Virus record (IMG/VR): IMGVR_UViG_3300025889_000012
Location: 1 to 46,085 of that record
Length of the DNA: 46,085 nucleotides
Source: a virus
Direction: 5' to 3' (one strand)
The notes beneath the pieces are model-generated. The model was not told the DNA's origin. It worked only from the letters and a program-made list of their open reading frames with translations, and did no database searches. This document shows, piece by piece, positions 24,648 to 32,492 of the stretch (its first letter is position 1; each line of letters begins with the position of its first letter). The position numbers were made by a program, and so were the translations under genes.

Positions 24648-26327
24648 TTATCTCCTCTGTGCCCTCGGATCCAGCGCGGACAGGGGCTTGGGTTTCGAGA
24701 CGCGGAAGGCGTCCATGTTCTTCTTCTTGTACGAGTGCTGGTGCTCACCGAACTCGCCGTACAGGACGAGTGCGATGCCCCACGCGATCACAACGTCGTC
24801 GTTGCAGCCGTCCGCCGCACGAGGCGACGGGCGGGTTTCACGGTGGACGAACGTCCTCGACTCGGACAACCAGCGAGGCGTCATCCAGGGCAGAAGCCTG
24901 TCGTTCACCCAGTCCCGAAGCGCGGACACGACATGCGCTCGTGTCTTCTGGTTCATCGGGAACCCGAGCTGCACCGTGGTCGGGCGCGTCGGATGATCCC
25001 AGGAGCGGTGCCGGTACATCTTCGGGTACGGCTTGCGTCCCTTGTGCCCGTCCCGCAAATGGCCGATCACCACGTCCCCGTAGCCGCCACCCTTCTCCAC
25101 GGCAAGCCGCGCGGTGTTGTACCACAGGCCCAGGAAATGCAGTTGCTCAGCGAACGCCTCATAGTCGGCCTTCATGTAGACCTCGGCGCACGGAGCGCCC
25201 GTCTGAAGGTCGATCACCGCCCCTACAGAGAAGTCTGTGCCGTGCCCGGTCGCAACGTCCGCTGCCAGCCCGTACTCCTTGTTCGGTTCGGGCTTCTGGA
25301 ACACCTCCACCCAACCGGACTCGGATGCCACCAGTTTCGCCTTGTTCGGCTGATCCGTATACGTGACGAACTGGAACCGGCCCTCGTTGGGACAGCCAAG
25401 CTCCGTGTACTCCTTCAGGGCGTGAACGTCGAAGTACGGGTTGCCGGACAGCAGGAACGCCTCGTCCGGGGTGTTCGGGTACTGCTCCGCCTTCTCCGCC
25501 TGACCCAACGCAACGTTGTCGTACCAGGCATCGTCACGGTCAGGGTGCAGATCCCAACGCAGGAACTCGCGGTGCAGACGGGGATAGTCAGGCCCGCCAG
25601 CCCCAACCCACAACTCGTGGAAGAAGTTGCCCCTGCCCTTCCCGTCCGACATGCCGTTCGCGGTGGACACAACCCCGATCCGGCCACCCTTGTCACCCAT
25701 CGCCGGGATGACCGCTTTCCAAAGCTCTCTGGCGTACTCCTGGCGTGACGCCTCATCGAAGATGATGAGCGCCGCAGACCGACCGTGGCCGGCGCTCTTG
25801 GTGGCAGCCATACCAACGATCGAGGACACCTTGCCGTCCCTGTGACGCAACTCGATCGTCGTGGACGGCCTTGCGTTGCGGCTGGGCTTCACCACTTCGA
25901 CCAGCGAACGGAAATGATCCGGCAGGGACAGGAACATGTCCCAGATCCGGTTGATGACCGCTACCGCGTCGTCCTCTTTGATCGAGTAGACAAGGATGTC
26001 GGCACCGGGCTTGAACAGCGCCGTGTGCAACGCCAGCATCGCCCACACCCAGGTGACACCAAGCTGGCGTCCCTTCAGCGTGATCGTCTGGTCTGCCGCA
26101 AGAACCTTGTCGAGATACTCGCGCTGCCAGAACCACTCGTTGCCCCGGTACTCCAGGCCGTGCTCCTCCGCCTCGTCGGGCGTGAGCATCGTGAACCGGA
26201 ACACCTCTCCCGAGCGGGAGTCGATGCACGTTAGATGGTTGGCGAAGAACGCCGGGTGCTCGCGGGCGGACTCGATCTCCACATAGGCCCGCAGAGCACT
26301 CACCGGCTCCGCGGTCTGTGTGCTCAA
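24648..26327 (-). CDS. terL: Terminase large subunit
   Basis: A 559-residue packaging motor. The ATPase half carries a Walker A-like LKGRQLGVTW (84-93), with K85 and R87 in place of a full P-loop as in many terminases, and Walker B LIIFDEAS (187-193), then the coupling segment IGVVSTANG. The RNase H-like nuclease half has AADVATGHGTDFS (D357, D365) and the C-terminal DGCNDDVVIAW acidic cluster. GTG 26327 overlaps the upstream stop (GTGA). Complete length suggests an active headful or site-specific terminase; the packaging type cannot be read from the sequence. Confidence 0.9.
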   Translation of the reverse strand: MSTQTAEPVSALRAYVEIESAREHPAFFANHLTCIDSRSGEVFRFTMLTPDEAEEHGLEYRGNEWFWQREYLDKVLAADQTITLKGRQLGVTWVWAMLALHTALFKPGADILVYSIKEDDAVAVINRIWDMFLSLPDHFRSLVEVVKPSRNARPSTTIELRHRDGKVSSIVGMAATKSAGHGRSAALIIFDEASRQEYARELWKAVIPAMGDKGGRIGVVSTANGMSDGKGRGNFFHELWVGAGGPDYPRLHREFLRWDLHPDRDDAWYDNVALGQAEKAEQYPNTPDEAFLLSGNPYFDVHALKEYTELGCPNEGRFQFVTYTDQPNKAKLVASESGWVEVFQKPEPNKEYGLAADVATGHGTDFSVGAVIDLQTGAPCAEVYMKADYEAFAEQLHFLGLWYNTARLAVEKGGGYGDVVIGHLRDGHKGRKPYPKMYRHRSWDHPTRPTTVQLGFPMNQKTRAHVVSALRDWVNDRLLPWMTPRWLSESRTFVHRETRPSPRAADGCNDDVVIAWGIALVLYGEFGEHQHSYKKKNMDAFRVSKPKPLSALDPRAQRR

Positions 26328-26893
26328 GTCGTGATCGTCTCGATCAGATACGCGCTATAGCCGGAATAATCAAACCACTGTTGATAGTCGGCAAGCGTGT
26401 GGTTGTTCCCGTAGGTGCCGAACACCGGGTAGAACTCCTTGAACCCCAACTGGTTGACAGCCGTGAACTCCATGCGCTCCGGTGTCGCCAACGGGTTCTC
26501 GTTCACATAGCACTCCGCATGACAGACGAACCCCGCGTCCACCCACGGCTTCGCGTTCGCCCTGGACGCCGCAATGTCCATTACGCCGTTCTGGTCTGTG
26601 ACAGCGAACCCGGCGAAGTTCGTGACTGTCGCCAAAGGACAGTCGGGCAGGTTCCCGGACAGGATCGCCTGGGTTCCACCTACGAAGTCGCCCCAGCCCT
26701 CAACCTCGGCAATCGCAAAACCGGCATCGTCCGGTGTCCTGACGATGTTCTCTGCCATCGTCCACCACACACCCGGAAGCAGCCCCTCGGCACGCAGCAC
26801 CTCCTGGAACACAGGCCACCGTTGCTGATTGTCGAAGTCGTCCAGTTCGAGTGCGACAGCATAGAACCCGAGCTGCTTCGCTCTGCGAGCCAA
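26324..26893 (-). CDS. TIM-barrel-like protein, possibly read by -1 frameshift
   Basis: From the first usable start (TTG 26893) this gives 189 residues. The same frame is open further upstream with a convincing domain beginning (AYAAWGLASGQFTALSLARR), but it has no start codon there. That beginning joins the 65-residue gene at 26941-27138 exactly by a -1 step at CGGGGGTAG. Segments such as YAVALELDDFDNQ, GVWWTMAENI and EVEGWGDFVGGTQ suggest a glycoside-hydrolase-type alpha/beta barrel, with acidic residues at strand ends. It may be a virion-associated or wall-active protein. It overlaps the terminase start by 4 bases. Confidence 0.5.
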   Translation of the reverse strand: MARRAKQLGFYAVALELDDFDNQQRWPVFQEVLRAEGLLPGVWWTMAENIVRTPDDAGFAIAEVEGWGDFVGGTQAILSGNLPDCPLATVTNFAGFAVTDQNGVMDIAASRANAKPWVDAGFVCHAECYVNENPLATPERMEFTAVNQLGFKEFYPVFGTYGNNHTLADYQQWFDYSGYSAYLIETITT

Positions 26894-26940
26894 AGACAGG
26901 GCGGTGAACTGGCCGCTGGCAAGACCCCATGCCGCGTACG

Positions 26941-27138
26941 CTACCCCCGGAACGGGAAAGGGGCAGGGGCCTGCGCCTCCAGCGCAGACAGCCGATCCTC
27001 GAACTCGTTGTGTCCCTTGACCAGAGACTTGAGGGTCGCGGTGCGCTTCTCCCAGGCAGCCCTGTGCTCAGGGTGCAGGTTCTTCTCGCGCAGCAGCGCA
27101 GCGTCGAGGCCGTGCTGGTATCCGATCTTGTCAGCCAC
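26941..27138 (-). CDS. Short helical protein, possible N-terminal part of frameshift fusion
   Basis: A 65-residue protein: MADKIGYQHGLDAALLREKN, a Trp-containing helix, and a coiled-coil segment EFEDRLSALEAQ, ending FPFRG before TAG. The stop is preceded by five G bases; slipping back one base there continues into the barrel-like frame. GTG 27138 overlaps the upstream gene by 8 bases. Confidence 0.5.
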   Translation of the reverse strand: MADKIGYQHGLDAALLREKNLHPEHRAAWEKRTATLKSLVKGHNEFEDRLSALEAQAPAPFPFRG

Positions 27139-27289
27139 GGATCCCCTTTCGCTTCTTCTTTGTCTCTGCGTCCATGACGAACCCGCCGATCATTCCGAAC
27201 GAGCCGTCCTCTTCGACCTTCGTCACCCTCGCTCCGGCCCTGCCCTTGCGCTTCGGGATCTTGTCGAAGTACATGCGCCGCTTTGCCAT
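27131..27289 (-). CDS. Small basic protein, 52 aa
   Basis: Begins MAKRRMYFDKIPKRKGRAG and ends in a Lys/Arg-rich tail (ETKKKRKGIRG); the middle is a short beta segment (TKVEEDGSFGMIGGF). ATG 27289 overlaps the stop of the upstream gene (TGATG). Unknown function; it may bind nucleic acid. Confidence 0.55.
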   Translation of the reverse strand: MAKRRMYFDKIPKRKGRAGARVTKVEEDGSFGMIGGFVMDAETKKKRKGIRG

Positions 27290-27402
27290 CACTTCTTCCC
27301 CTTCGCGATCTTCGACTTCTTCGCGCCAGGGTGCCGCACGGTCTTCTCGACCTTCCCGGCCTTGATCGTCGCCGCGATAGCGGCAGCCTTGCCAGCGTTC
27401 AC
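27289..27402 (-). CDS. Small Lys/Ala-rich protein, 37 aa
   Basis: Encodes MNAGKAAAIAATIKAGKVEK followed by a Lys-rich end (KKSKIAKGKK). GTG 27402 overlaps the upstream stop (GTGA) and its stop overlaps the next ATG (TGATG). The perfect coupling on both sides supports translation despite the size. Function unknown; the composition resembles histone-tail-like or DNA-condensing peptides. Confidence 0.5.
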   Translation of the reverse strand: MNAGKAAAIAATIKAGKVEKTVRHPGAKKSKIAKGKK

Positions 27403-27566
27403 GCCGGCTCGTTTCTGGCCCAGACAACACCGACAGCGGACGCGACAGCGCCCAGGATCGCGATGATCTCCGGTTGCGACAGGTCACCGTCCTGGAGCGC
27501 GGTGCCCACCACGACCAGCACACCGGCAGCGGCGGCAACGCCCTTCTTGTACTTCTTCAACTTCAT
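27399..27566 (-). CDS. Small holin-like membrane protein, 55 aa
   Basis: A basic N-terminus (MKLKKYKKG), a hydrophobic helix (VAAAAGVLVVVGTAL), a short acidic turn (QDGDLSQPE), and a second helix (IIAILGAVASAVGVVWA) ending ARNEPA. This two-helix pattern with an acidic hinge and a terminal N-x-P is typical of a widespread actinophage holin-like family. ATG 27566 overlaps the methyltransferase stop (ATGA). It lies far from the endolysin, so it may have another membrane role. Confidence 0.6.
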   Translation of the reverse strand: MKLKKYKKGVAAAAGVLVVVGTALQDGDLSQPEIIAILGAVASAVGVVWARNEPA

Positions 27567-28036
27567 GCGTCCTCGCTTGTTGGCTTGGTTGCGTACGCCA
27601 GCACGCCGGGATGGTCGGGATACGGGTCGGAGCAGATGTTCCCGATCGTCAGTCCGGCGTCACGAAGCAACATCTCGATGGCCTCGTTGGTGAACCGCCA
27701 GTAGTCGCCCGGATATTCGTGATAGGGGAACCCGATGCCGCGCGTCGTGAGCAACAGATGCCCGCCCGGTCGCAGCACCCGCGTCATCTCCGAAATCGAC
27801 TTCCAGAACGCCGGGTCGTGCTCCAGCATCTCGGTGCAGACCACAACGTCGAACGACTCGTCCTTGAACGGGATGTCGTTGGCAGACGCGACAAGATCCA
27901 CGCCATCCCCGTCTTCCATGTCGATGCCGATGTACTGGCCCGTGAAGTAGGGCCGCACCGTACCGTTGATGTTCTGGCTGCCGCACTCAAGCGTCTTCAG
28001 CTCGGCAAGGTTGTACCGCTCGACGTGCTTCTCCAC
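27563..28036 (-). CDS. Class I SAM-dependent methyltransferase
   Basis: A 157-residue enzyme of the Methyltransf_11 type: motif I-like LECGSQNING, YIGIDMEDGDGVD (acidic end of beta 2), SFDVVVCTEMLEHD (motif IV region), then RVLRPGGHLLLTTRG. The GTG start at 28036 lacks a good SD; in-frame codons upstream (LLHPSVLYY) look coding-like but no start is seen there. Short for the family, with the N-terminal helices mostly missing. It is in the same island as a second methyltransferase and a GT75-like protein, so a glycan or sugar-nucleotide substrate is likely. Confidence 0.7.
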   Translation of the reverse strand: MEKHVERYNLAELKTLECGSQNINGTVRPYFTGQYIGIDMEDGDGVDLVASANDIPFKDESFDVVVCTEMLEHDPAFWKSISEMTRVLRPGGHLLLTTRGIGFPYHEYPGDYWRFTNEAIEMLLRDAGLTIGNICSDPYPDHPGVLAYATKPTSEDA

Positions 28037-28064
28037 GTAGTACAGGACGGACGGGTGCAGAAGA

Positions 28065-28595
28065 TCACTTCCTCGTTTTTTGGTGCCAGTAGTAGGGCCA
28101 CAGGCGTTCCATCACCCAGGGCGCGGACTGCCTCGACATCTCCCCGACCATCAACTGGTAGTCCTTGACAGGACGGGACAGGATCGTCTCCGCCGACGCG
28201 GAGAACTGTCCCCCGGCCGTGAACGACAACGACTCCGGAGGCTCCGTGCCGATCCAGTCATCCCAGTATTCGCGGATCGGCAACCCGGGATGGTGCGGAA
28301 GCCCTTCCAGGTCACACACCACTTTCCAGGTTCCCAGCTCCACGAACGGCCCCTCTTCGAGCAGGGCCACGTTCAGATCGGGGCAATGCGGAAGGGGGCT
28401 GCCCTGCACGCACGCAACCCGGTCACCGGGACGCAGGCTGTCGTACACCTTGGCAAGACCGAAGAAGAACGACGAGCACTCCCTGCCCTCGTTCGGCAGA
28501 TCCACGTTCTTCGTCACCACAATCGGGTTCCACCCGTCGATCGTGTCCAGCCAGGAGATGTCCTCCTGCCAGCGGGCAACGATCAGATGGTTCAC
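28065..28595 (-). CDS. DUF3431-like protein in glycan island
   Basis: A 176-residue protein starting at GTG 28595, which overlaps the previous stop (GTGA). The opening NHLIVARWQEDISWL, the segment VVTKNVDLPNEGRE, the helix SSFFFGLAKVYDSL, and RVACVQGSPLPHCPDL, later GGQFSASAETILSRP, follow the order seen in DUF3431, a family with a glycosyltransferase-like fold and unclear activity. It probably acts with the adjacent methyltransferases and GT75-like protein. Confidence 0.55.
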   Translation of the reverse strand: MNHLIVARWQEDISWLDTIDGWNPIVVTKNVDLPNEGRECSSFFFGLAKVYDSLRPGDRVACVQGSPLPHCPDLNVALLEEGPFVELGTWKVVCDLEGLPHHPGLPIREYWDDWIGTEPPESLSFTAGGQFSASAETILSRPVKDYQLMVGEMSRQSAPWVMERLWPYYWHQKTRK

Positions 28596-29152
28596 CGGCG
28601 CTCGAACACGGCGAGACGGAAACAGTCGTCCCACAGCCTCCACTCCGGATGGTCGAGCAGCTCAAGAGCGAAACGGGTCACACCGGGCCAGGGACAGGAA
28701 TCGGGGTCACGCTCGTCGTACCACCAGGCGTCGTGCAACGCGATCCTGGCGTTGCGACCAAGCCGGGGCGCATACAGCTTGAACGCCCGTTTCGTGTCCT
28801 CGTAGGTGTGCTCGTGGTCGATGTGCAGCATGAGCGCCCCCCTGGGAACCTTCCGGTACACGTCGCGGTAGTCGCCCCGCACAACCGTTACCGGCAAGCC
28901 CTTGATGTGCTCCATGAACTCGTCGTAGGTGTCCACGGTGCCGTGCTCGCTGGAACCAGTGAACGTGTCCACCGCCCAGCCGGGAAACTCTGTCTGCCCG
29001 AGAACAGCGGTTGACAGGCCCTTCCACGATCCGATCTCCACCCACGGGCCACGGGTTGCGGAGAACAGCAGTTCGGCCTCCTTCCGCGCGTACCAGCCAT
29101 CGACGCTGGACGCCCGGTTCCACATGGCGTCGGTCAGAACAGGGCCAGCCAC
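28592..29152 (-). CDS. Class I SAM-dependent methyltransferase (Methyltransf_24-like)
   Basis: A 186-residue enzyme. Motif I is WVEIGSWKGLSTAVL, the second strand gives WAVDTFTGSSEH, and the catalytic region is ALMLHIDHEHTYEDTKRAF followed by RIALHDAWWYDE, matching the macrocin-O-methyltransferase/Methyltransf_24 type, often acting on sugars. GTG at 29152 overlaps the upstream gene by 19 bases; ATG 29125 (MWNRASS) is an alternative without overlap. It is coupled to the DUF3431-like gene downstream (GTGA). Confidence 0.7.
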   Translation of the reverse strand: MAGPVLTDAMWNRASSVDGWYARKEAELLFSATRGPWVEIGSWKGLSTAVLGQTEFPGWAVDTFTGSSEHGTVDTYDEFMEHIKGLPVTVVRGDYRDVYRKVPRGALMLHIDHEHTYEDTKRAFKLYAPRLGRNARIALHDAWWYDERDPDSCPWPGVTRFALELLDHPEWRLWDDCFRLAVFERR

Positions 29153-30072
29153 TCGTCCCTCGCTTCCAGAAACGGGATCGAGTACCAGTCCTCGAACAGT
29201 CCGGCCGCAGAGTCGGTCACCTCGCGGTAGGCGTCGATCATGCTTGACCCGCCAACCTCAAGCCCGTACCACAGGTTCTCGTTCAGGGGGATGCCGGGGG
29301 CCTCGCGAAAAGCGTTCTTTACCGGATCGGACGCGCGCTGGTGCCGGACGCTGGCCTTGCCGTTCACCACCATCACATGCCCGAGATAGTCCAGCACCTT
29401 CTTCTGGAACAGGCCCGACCAGATGTCACCGAAACGGTTGTACTTGCCGTCGATCAGCGGCAACTGCCACATGATCGGGGCGAAACCGGTCTGCCACGCA
29501 CAGTTCATGATGCAGCCCGTGACCGGCGCATGGTGGGGCACCGGCAGAACGACCGGCGCGAACGTCTCGTAGTCCCTGACACCGGAAAGCTGGGTGGAGG
29601 CGTCGTAGTCCAGAACACCGTGCCAGCCGCCGTACTGCACACCCACCGTTGCCGACAGGCGCTCCTGGTAGGGGAACCCGCGCAACGGCTTGCCGTAGGT
29701 CGTCAACGCACCAACGTTCAGATACGGCGACAACGGGGCACCATGATGGAACACCGTCTCGTAGTGCGAGAACAGGTCGCCGCACGGGCGCACATCGTCG
29801 TCCAGGGTCAGCGTGTATGCCGCCCCCATCTCCCACGCCCGGTAGATGCCCCAGGAGCGGATCATGTCGGAGCGCCGAGCCGCGTGCTCCAGACCGATCG
29901 TGTCCCAGGCGTGATGCTCCGCGTCGATGTTGACCGCCCAACCGGGAACCGTATGGTGGTCGTGAACGACGATCAGATGCTTGTCTTCGAGCTGCGGTGC
30001 CCACGCATCCACGAACCGTTCGAGACTGTTGCGTCGAACGGACGGGACAACGACCGCCCAGGTGTCGCTCAT
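29134..30072 (-). CDS. GT75-like protein (reversibly glycosylated / UDP-arabinopyranose mutase family)
   Basis: A 312-residue protein, ATG 30072 overlapping the upstream stop (ATGA). It shows the GT75 order: VVVPSVRRNSLERFVDAW, HLIVVHDHH, the metal-binding LDDD in YTLTLDDDVRP, the conserved RGFPYQER segment (plant proteins have a similar RGYPFSLRE, with the auto-glycosylated Arg), then LDYDASTQL (PDYDAPTQL in plants), GCIMNCAWQTG, RFGDIWSGLFQKK and HQRASDPVKN (HSKASNPFVN in plants). Family members interconvert UDP-arabinopyranose and UDP-arabinofuranose. In a phage late operon it may supply a sugar for virion glycans. Activity is inferred. Confidence 0.75.
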   Translation of the reverse strand: MSDTWAVVVPSVRRNSLERFVDAWAPQLEDKHLIVVHDHHTVPGWAVNIDAEHHAWDTIGLEHAARRSDMIRSWGIYRAWEMGAAYTLTLDDDVRPCGDLFSHYETVFHHGAPLSPYLNVGALTTYGKPLRGFPYQERLSATVGVQYGGWHGVLDYDASTQLSGVRDYETFAPVVLPVPHHAPVTGCIMNCAWQTGFAPIMWQLPLIDGKYNRFGDIWSGLFQKKVLDYLGHVMVVNGKASVRHQRASDPVKNAFREAPGIPLNENLWYGLEVGGSSMIDAYREVTDSAAGLFEDWYSIPFLEARDEWLALF

Positions 30073-31256
30073 GTACCGGCGTGCAGAAGCGTTCGCCACG
30101 CCTTCGGGCCGGCACCGGCAAACTGCGTGTATAGGTTGAACGACAGCGGAATCGACGTTGACATCCGGGCCACCCTTGTCAAAGCGGAAGCAACACTGAG
30201 ACTAACAGGAAGATCGGATGCCAGGGCTGCGCCCCTGGTCAGCGCGGACACCAGTCCCACAGCGATCTGCACCGACGTGCTTACAGCGGTTCCGCGTGTC
30301 AGCGAAGTCTGGATCCCGAGCGTGACCTGAAGATCGGCAGCCAGCACGAAGATGCGCGTAAGAACCGTGTCGATCGCCACTGACAACTGGGTGTCTGTTG
30401 CGATCGGGCGGATAGCGGTCAGGGTCGTCACGATCGCCAACGCCAACTGAAGGTCATTGGCGAGACTGTGCGTGGTTCCTCCGCCGGAGGTCGTCAGCAA
30501 TGTCGCGATGCTCAGCGACAGCGGCAAATCGTTTGCCAGGGTTGCGGTGCGGGTCAGCACCGTGGAGATCGCAGCGATGAGCTGCTGATCCGTTGCCAGT
30601 CCGACACCCCTGGCGATGTCGGTGGCAATCGCCACCACGTACGGGTTGTCCGACGCAAGCGCCACGCCACGCTGGAGCGCGGTGACGACATCGACGCTTA
30701 GCGGGATGTCGCTGGCGAGCACAACCCCCCGGATCAGGGTGGACGCCACATCGAGCGTCAGGCCGAGATCGTTGGCAAGGGTGGCGATATGGGTGCCAAC
30801 CGTGTCCACCTGTGCGCCGAAAGCGTTGTCGGACGCCAGGGTGGCAGTCCTGGTCGGGGCTGCCGTGTCGATCGTCAGGGTCACACCGAACGCGGTGGAC
30901 AGCGCCCTGGCGATCGTCATGTCGGTTGCCACGTCGAACGCGGACGTGACAGCGGACACCAACCCTACCCCACGGTTGATGCTGGTCACAACATCGACCA
31001 CGTACGGGTTGTCCGAGGCTAGCGTTGCCGTGCGCGTCAGGTCGGTCGCGACAGCCACATCGGCGGTGACCGCTGTCGCGAACGTTGCCGTGCGGGAGAA
31101 CGTCGCCGTGTCGATCTGCACAGCTGCCGTAACAGCAGACGCAAGGCTGACCGTTGTTGCGGTGCTGGCAGGGATCGCCCACAGTCCACGGTAGACCGTG
31201 CGGGGCTGCCTGACGGGTGCCCGTGTCAGCGAGTGCGTCGGAGCGTACTGCGGCAC
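30069..31256 (-). CDS. Protein of seventeen ~20-residue repeats
   Basis: A 395-residue protein. After a 37-residue N-terminus (MPQYAPTHSLTRAPVRQPRT...) it is built almost wholly of about 17 tandem repeats of 20 residues with consensus near ASDLPLSVDIATxLTRxAxL, one bearing a 5-residue Gly/Thr insertion. Regular hydrophobic spacing (every second residue in the central part) suggests a stacked beta solenoid or trimeric fibre. It ends AGPKAWRTLLHAGT. It lies between receptor-binding-type proteins and the glycan island, so it is probably a tail-fibre or surface protein. Confidence 0.65.
   Translation of the reverse strand: MPQYAPTHSLTRAPVRQPRTVYRGLWAIPASTATTVSLASAVTAAVQIDTATFSRTATFATAVTADVAVATDLTRTATLASDNPYVVDVVTSINRGVGLVSAVTSAFDVATDMTIARALSTAFGVTLTIDTAAPTRTATLASDNAFGAQVDTVGTHIATLANDLGLTLDVASTLIRGVVLASDIPLSVDVVTALQRGVALASDNPYVVAIATDIARGVGLATDQQLIAAISTVLTRTATLANDLPLSLSIATLLTTSGGGTTHSLANDLQLALAIVTTLTAIRPIATDTQLSVAIDTVLTRIFVLAADLQVTLGIQTSLTRGTAVSTSVQIAVGLVSALTRGAALASDLPVSLSVASALTRVARMSTSIPLSFNLYTQFAGAGPKAWRTLLHAGT
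30129..31145 (-). repeat. Tandem 60-bp coding repeats
   Basis: DNA level of the 20-residue repeats: about 17 units of 60 bp, diverged in sequence but nearly constant in length. Phase is kept throughout except for one 15-bp insertion. Confidence 0.6.
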
Positions 31257-31265
31257 CCGGCTCTC

Positions 31266-32045
31266 CTAGTTGTAGTGTGGGGGCCAGCCAGCCGGGGCCG
31301 GGGGCAGCATCGCCACGATCGGAAGGTCTGCTTCCACAACGGGGGCAGGGCGAACGGCGATCACGGTCGCGACACCGTTGCCACGGATGAAGTTGGATCC
31401 CGTCCACACCCCCACGTCCTCGGCCGAGGCGTTGAACTGGCGGAAGGCGACACCTGCGGTGATGTCACCCACCGCATCGGCAGCGCGAGCGACGATCAGA
31501 TCGCCGGAGCAGTTCGTCGGTGATGCCGAGATGACCGGTGGGCTGCCGGTCGTGGAGGTCTCTGTCTGCCCGCCAACGCAAATCCAGAGCGTGTCCTCCG
31601 CGTCCCAACCGGACGGGTCGAACGATCCTGGGTCTGCTGCCGCACCTGACGCGCGGGACGCGGCCTGCACCTCCGGCGGTGACCCCGATCCGCGCCATGT
31701 CGCGGCCGGGATCCGCATCAGGAACTGCACCGACTTCCACGAGTCGGCCGACGTGACGGTGAACGTGCCTGACTCGCTGCCCGACGCGACCTTGTACGCG
31801 ACCCCGATGGCTCCGTTGCCGGTTCCTGTTGTTGAATCGTCCAGGATCTCGGTGAGCGACGCCCCCCACGACGAGAACTGCGGGCTGGTGTCGCCCTCGT
31901 ACATGACGCAGATCGCGATGATCAGGTCACCCGCCTGCGGGGCGAGTGTTGTCAGGCTAGGGAACGTGTGGGTCGTGCTGGCGGTGCTCGTCGTTGCCGA
32001 GAGCAGCGTGTTCGCCGCTGTCGTCGGGATGGTCGGGAACGCCAC
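31266..32045 (-). CDS. Beta-rich virion surface protein
   Basis: A 259-residue Thr/Ser/Ala-rich protein of beta character (GDLIIAICVMYEGD, SGTFTVTSADSWKSVQFLMRI, TLWICVGGQTETST). The pattern, including the Trp-containing strand after SADSW, resembles the protein at 33961-34620 and suggests related jelly-roll folds. Probably a tail-fibre or receptor-contact subunit; function not proved. Confidence 0.55.
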   Translation of the reverse strand: MAFPTIPTTAANTLLSATTSTASTTHTFPSLTTLAPQAGDLIIAICVMYEGDTSPQFSSWGASLTEILDDSTTGTGNGAIGVAYKVASGSESGTFTVTSADSWKSVQFLMRIPAATWRGSGSPPEVQAASRASGAAADPGSFDPSGWDAEDTLWICVGGQTETSTTGSPPVISASPTNCSGDLIVARAADAVGDITAGVAFRQFNASAEDVGVWTGSNFIRGNGVATVIAVRPAPVVEADLPIVAMLPPAPAGWPPHYN

Positions 32046-32051
32046 CGGGCG

Positions 32052-32492
32052 TTACTCGTCCCAGACCCAGGTCACATCGCAGATTTGCCCCGTGCCCGTG
32101 GGTGTCGTGATCCCCAGTCCGTTGTTGGCGGTTGCCGGGATCACGATGCCGGTGTCACCGAACGACCACACGATCGCTGCACCGATCGCGGCTCCAATCG
32201 AGCCGAGTACGAGGTTCCCGGTCGTGATCGTCGGCCCGCCGCTGTGCGAGTTGAACCCTGCCGCCTGCGGTGTGACGGAGGCGTCGTCGTACTCAAGCTC
32301 GGTGAGCGTCGCGCCCTGCGTGCCTGCCGTGGTGAGGCGCTGCAACGCCACCTGGCAGGCCGTGCTGGTCGTGTTGAAGATCCACAACTCGCGCAACCTG
32401 ACGGCCCCGGACGCGGTGCCGTACAGCGACATTCCCGGTAGCGTTGACGTGGGGGCGCTCGTCATCCGAGCGCCCAGGGTGTACCGGGCCAT
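32052..32492 (-). CDS. Fibre-region beta protein, 146 aa
   Basis: Small Thr/Ala-rich protein with alternating strands (AVRLRELWIFNTTSTACQVAL, split by loops; LVLGSIGAAIGAAIVWSFGD) and the end ICDVTWVWDE. It abuts the next gene. Probably a structural component of the tail fibre array; no family assigned. Confidence 0.5.
   Translation of the reverse strand: MARYTLGARMTSAPTSTLPGMSLYGTASGAVRLRELWIFNTTSTACQVALQRLTTAGTQGATLTELEYDDASVTPQAAGFNSHSGGPTITTGNLVLGSIGAAIGAAIVWSFGDTGIVIPATANNGLGITTPTGTGQICDVTWVWDE

Noticed and set aside
30129-31145. CRISPR array suggested by regular repeats
   Set aside because: The 60-bp units are in-frame coding repeats of diverged sequence with no constant repeat and unique spacers, and no cas gene is present.
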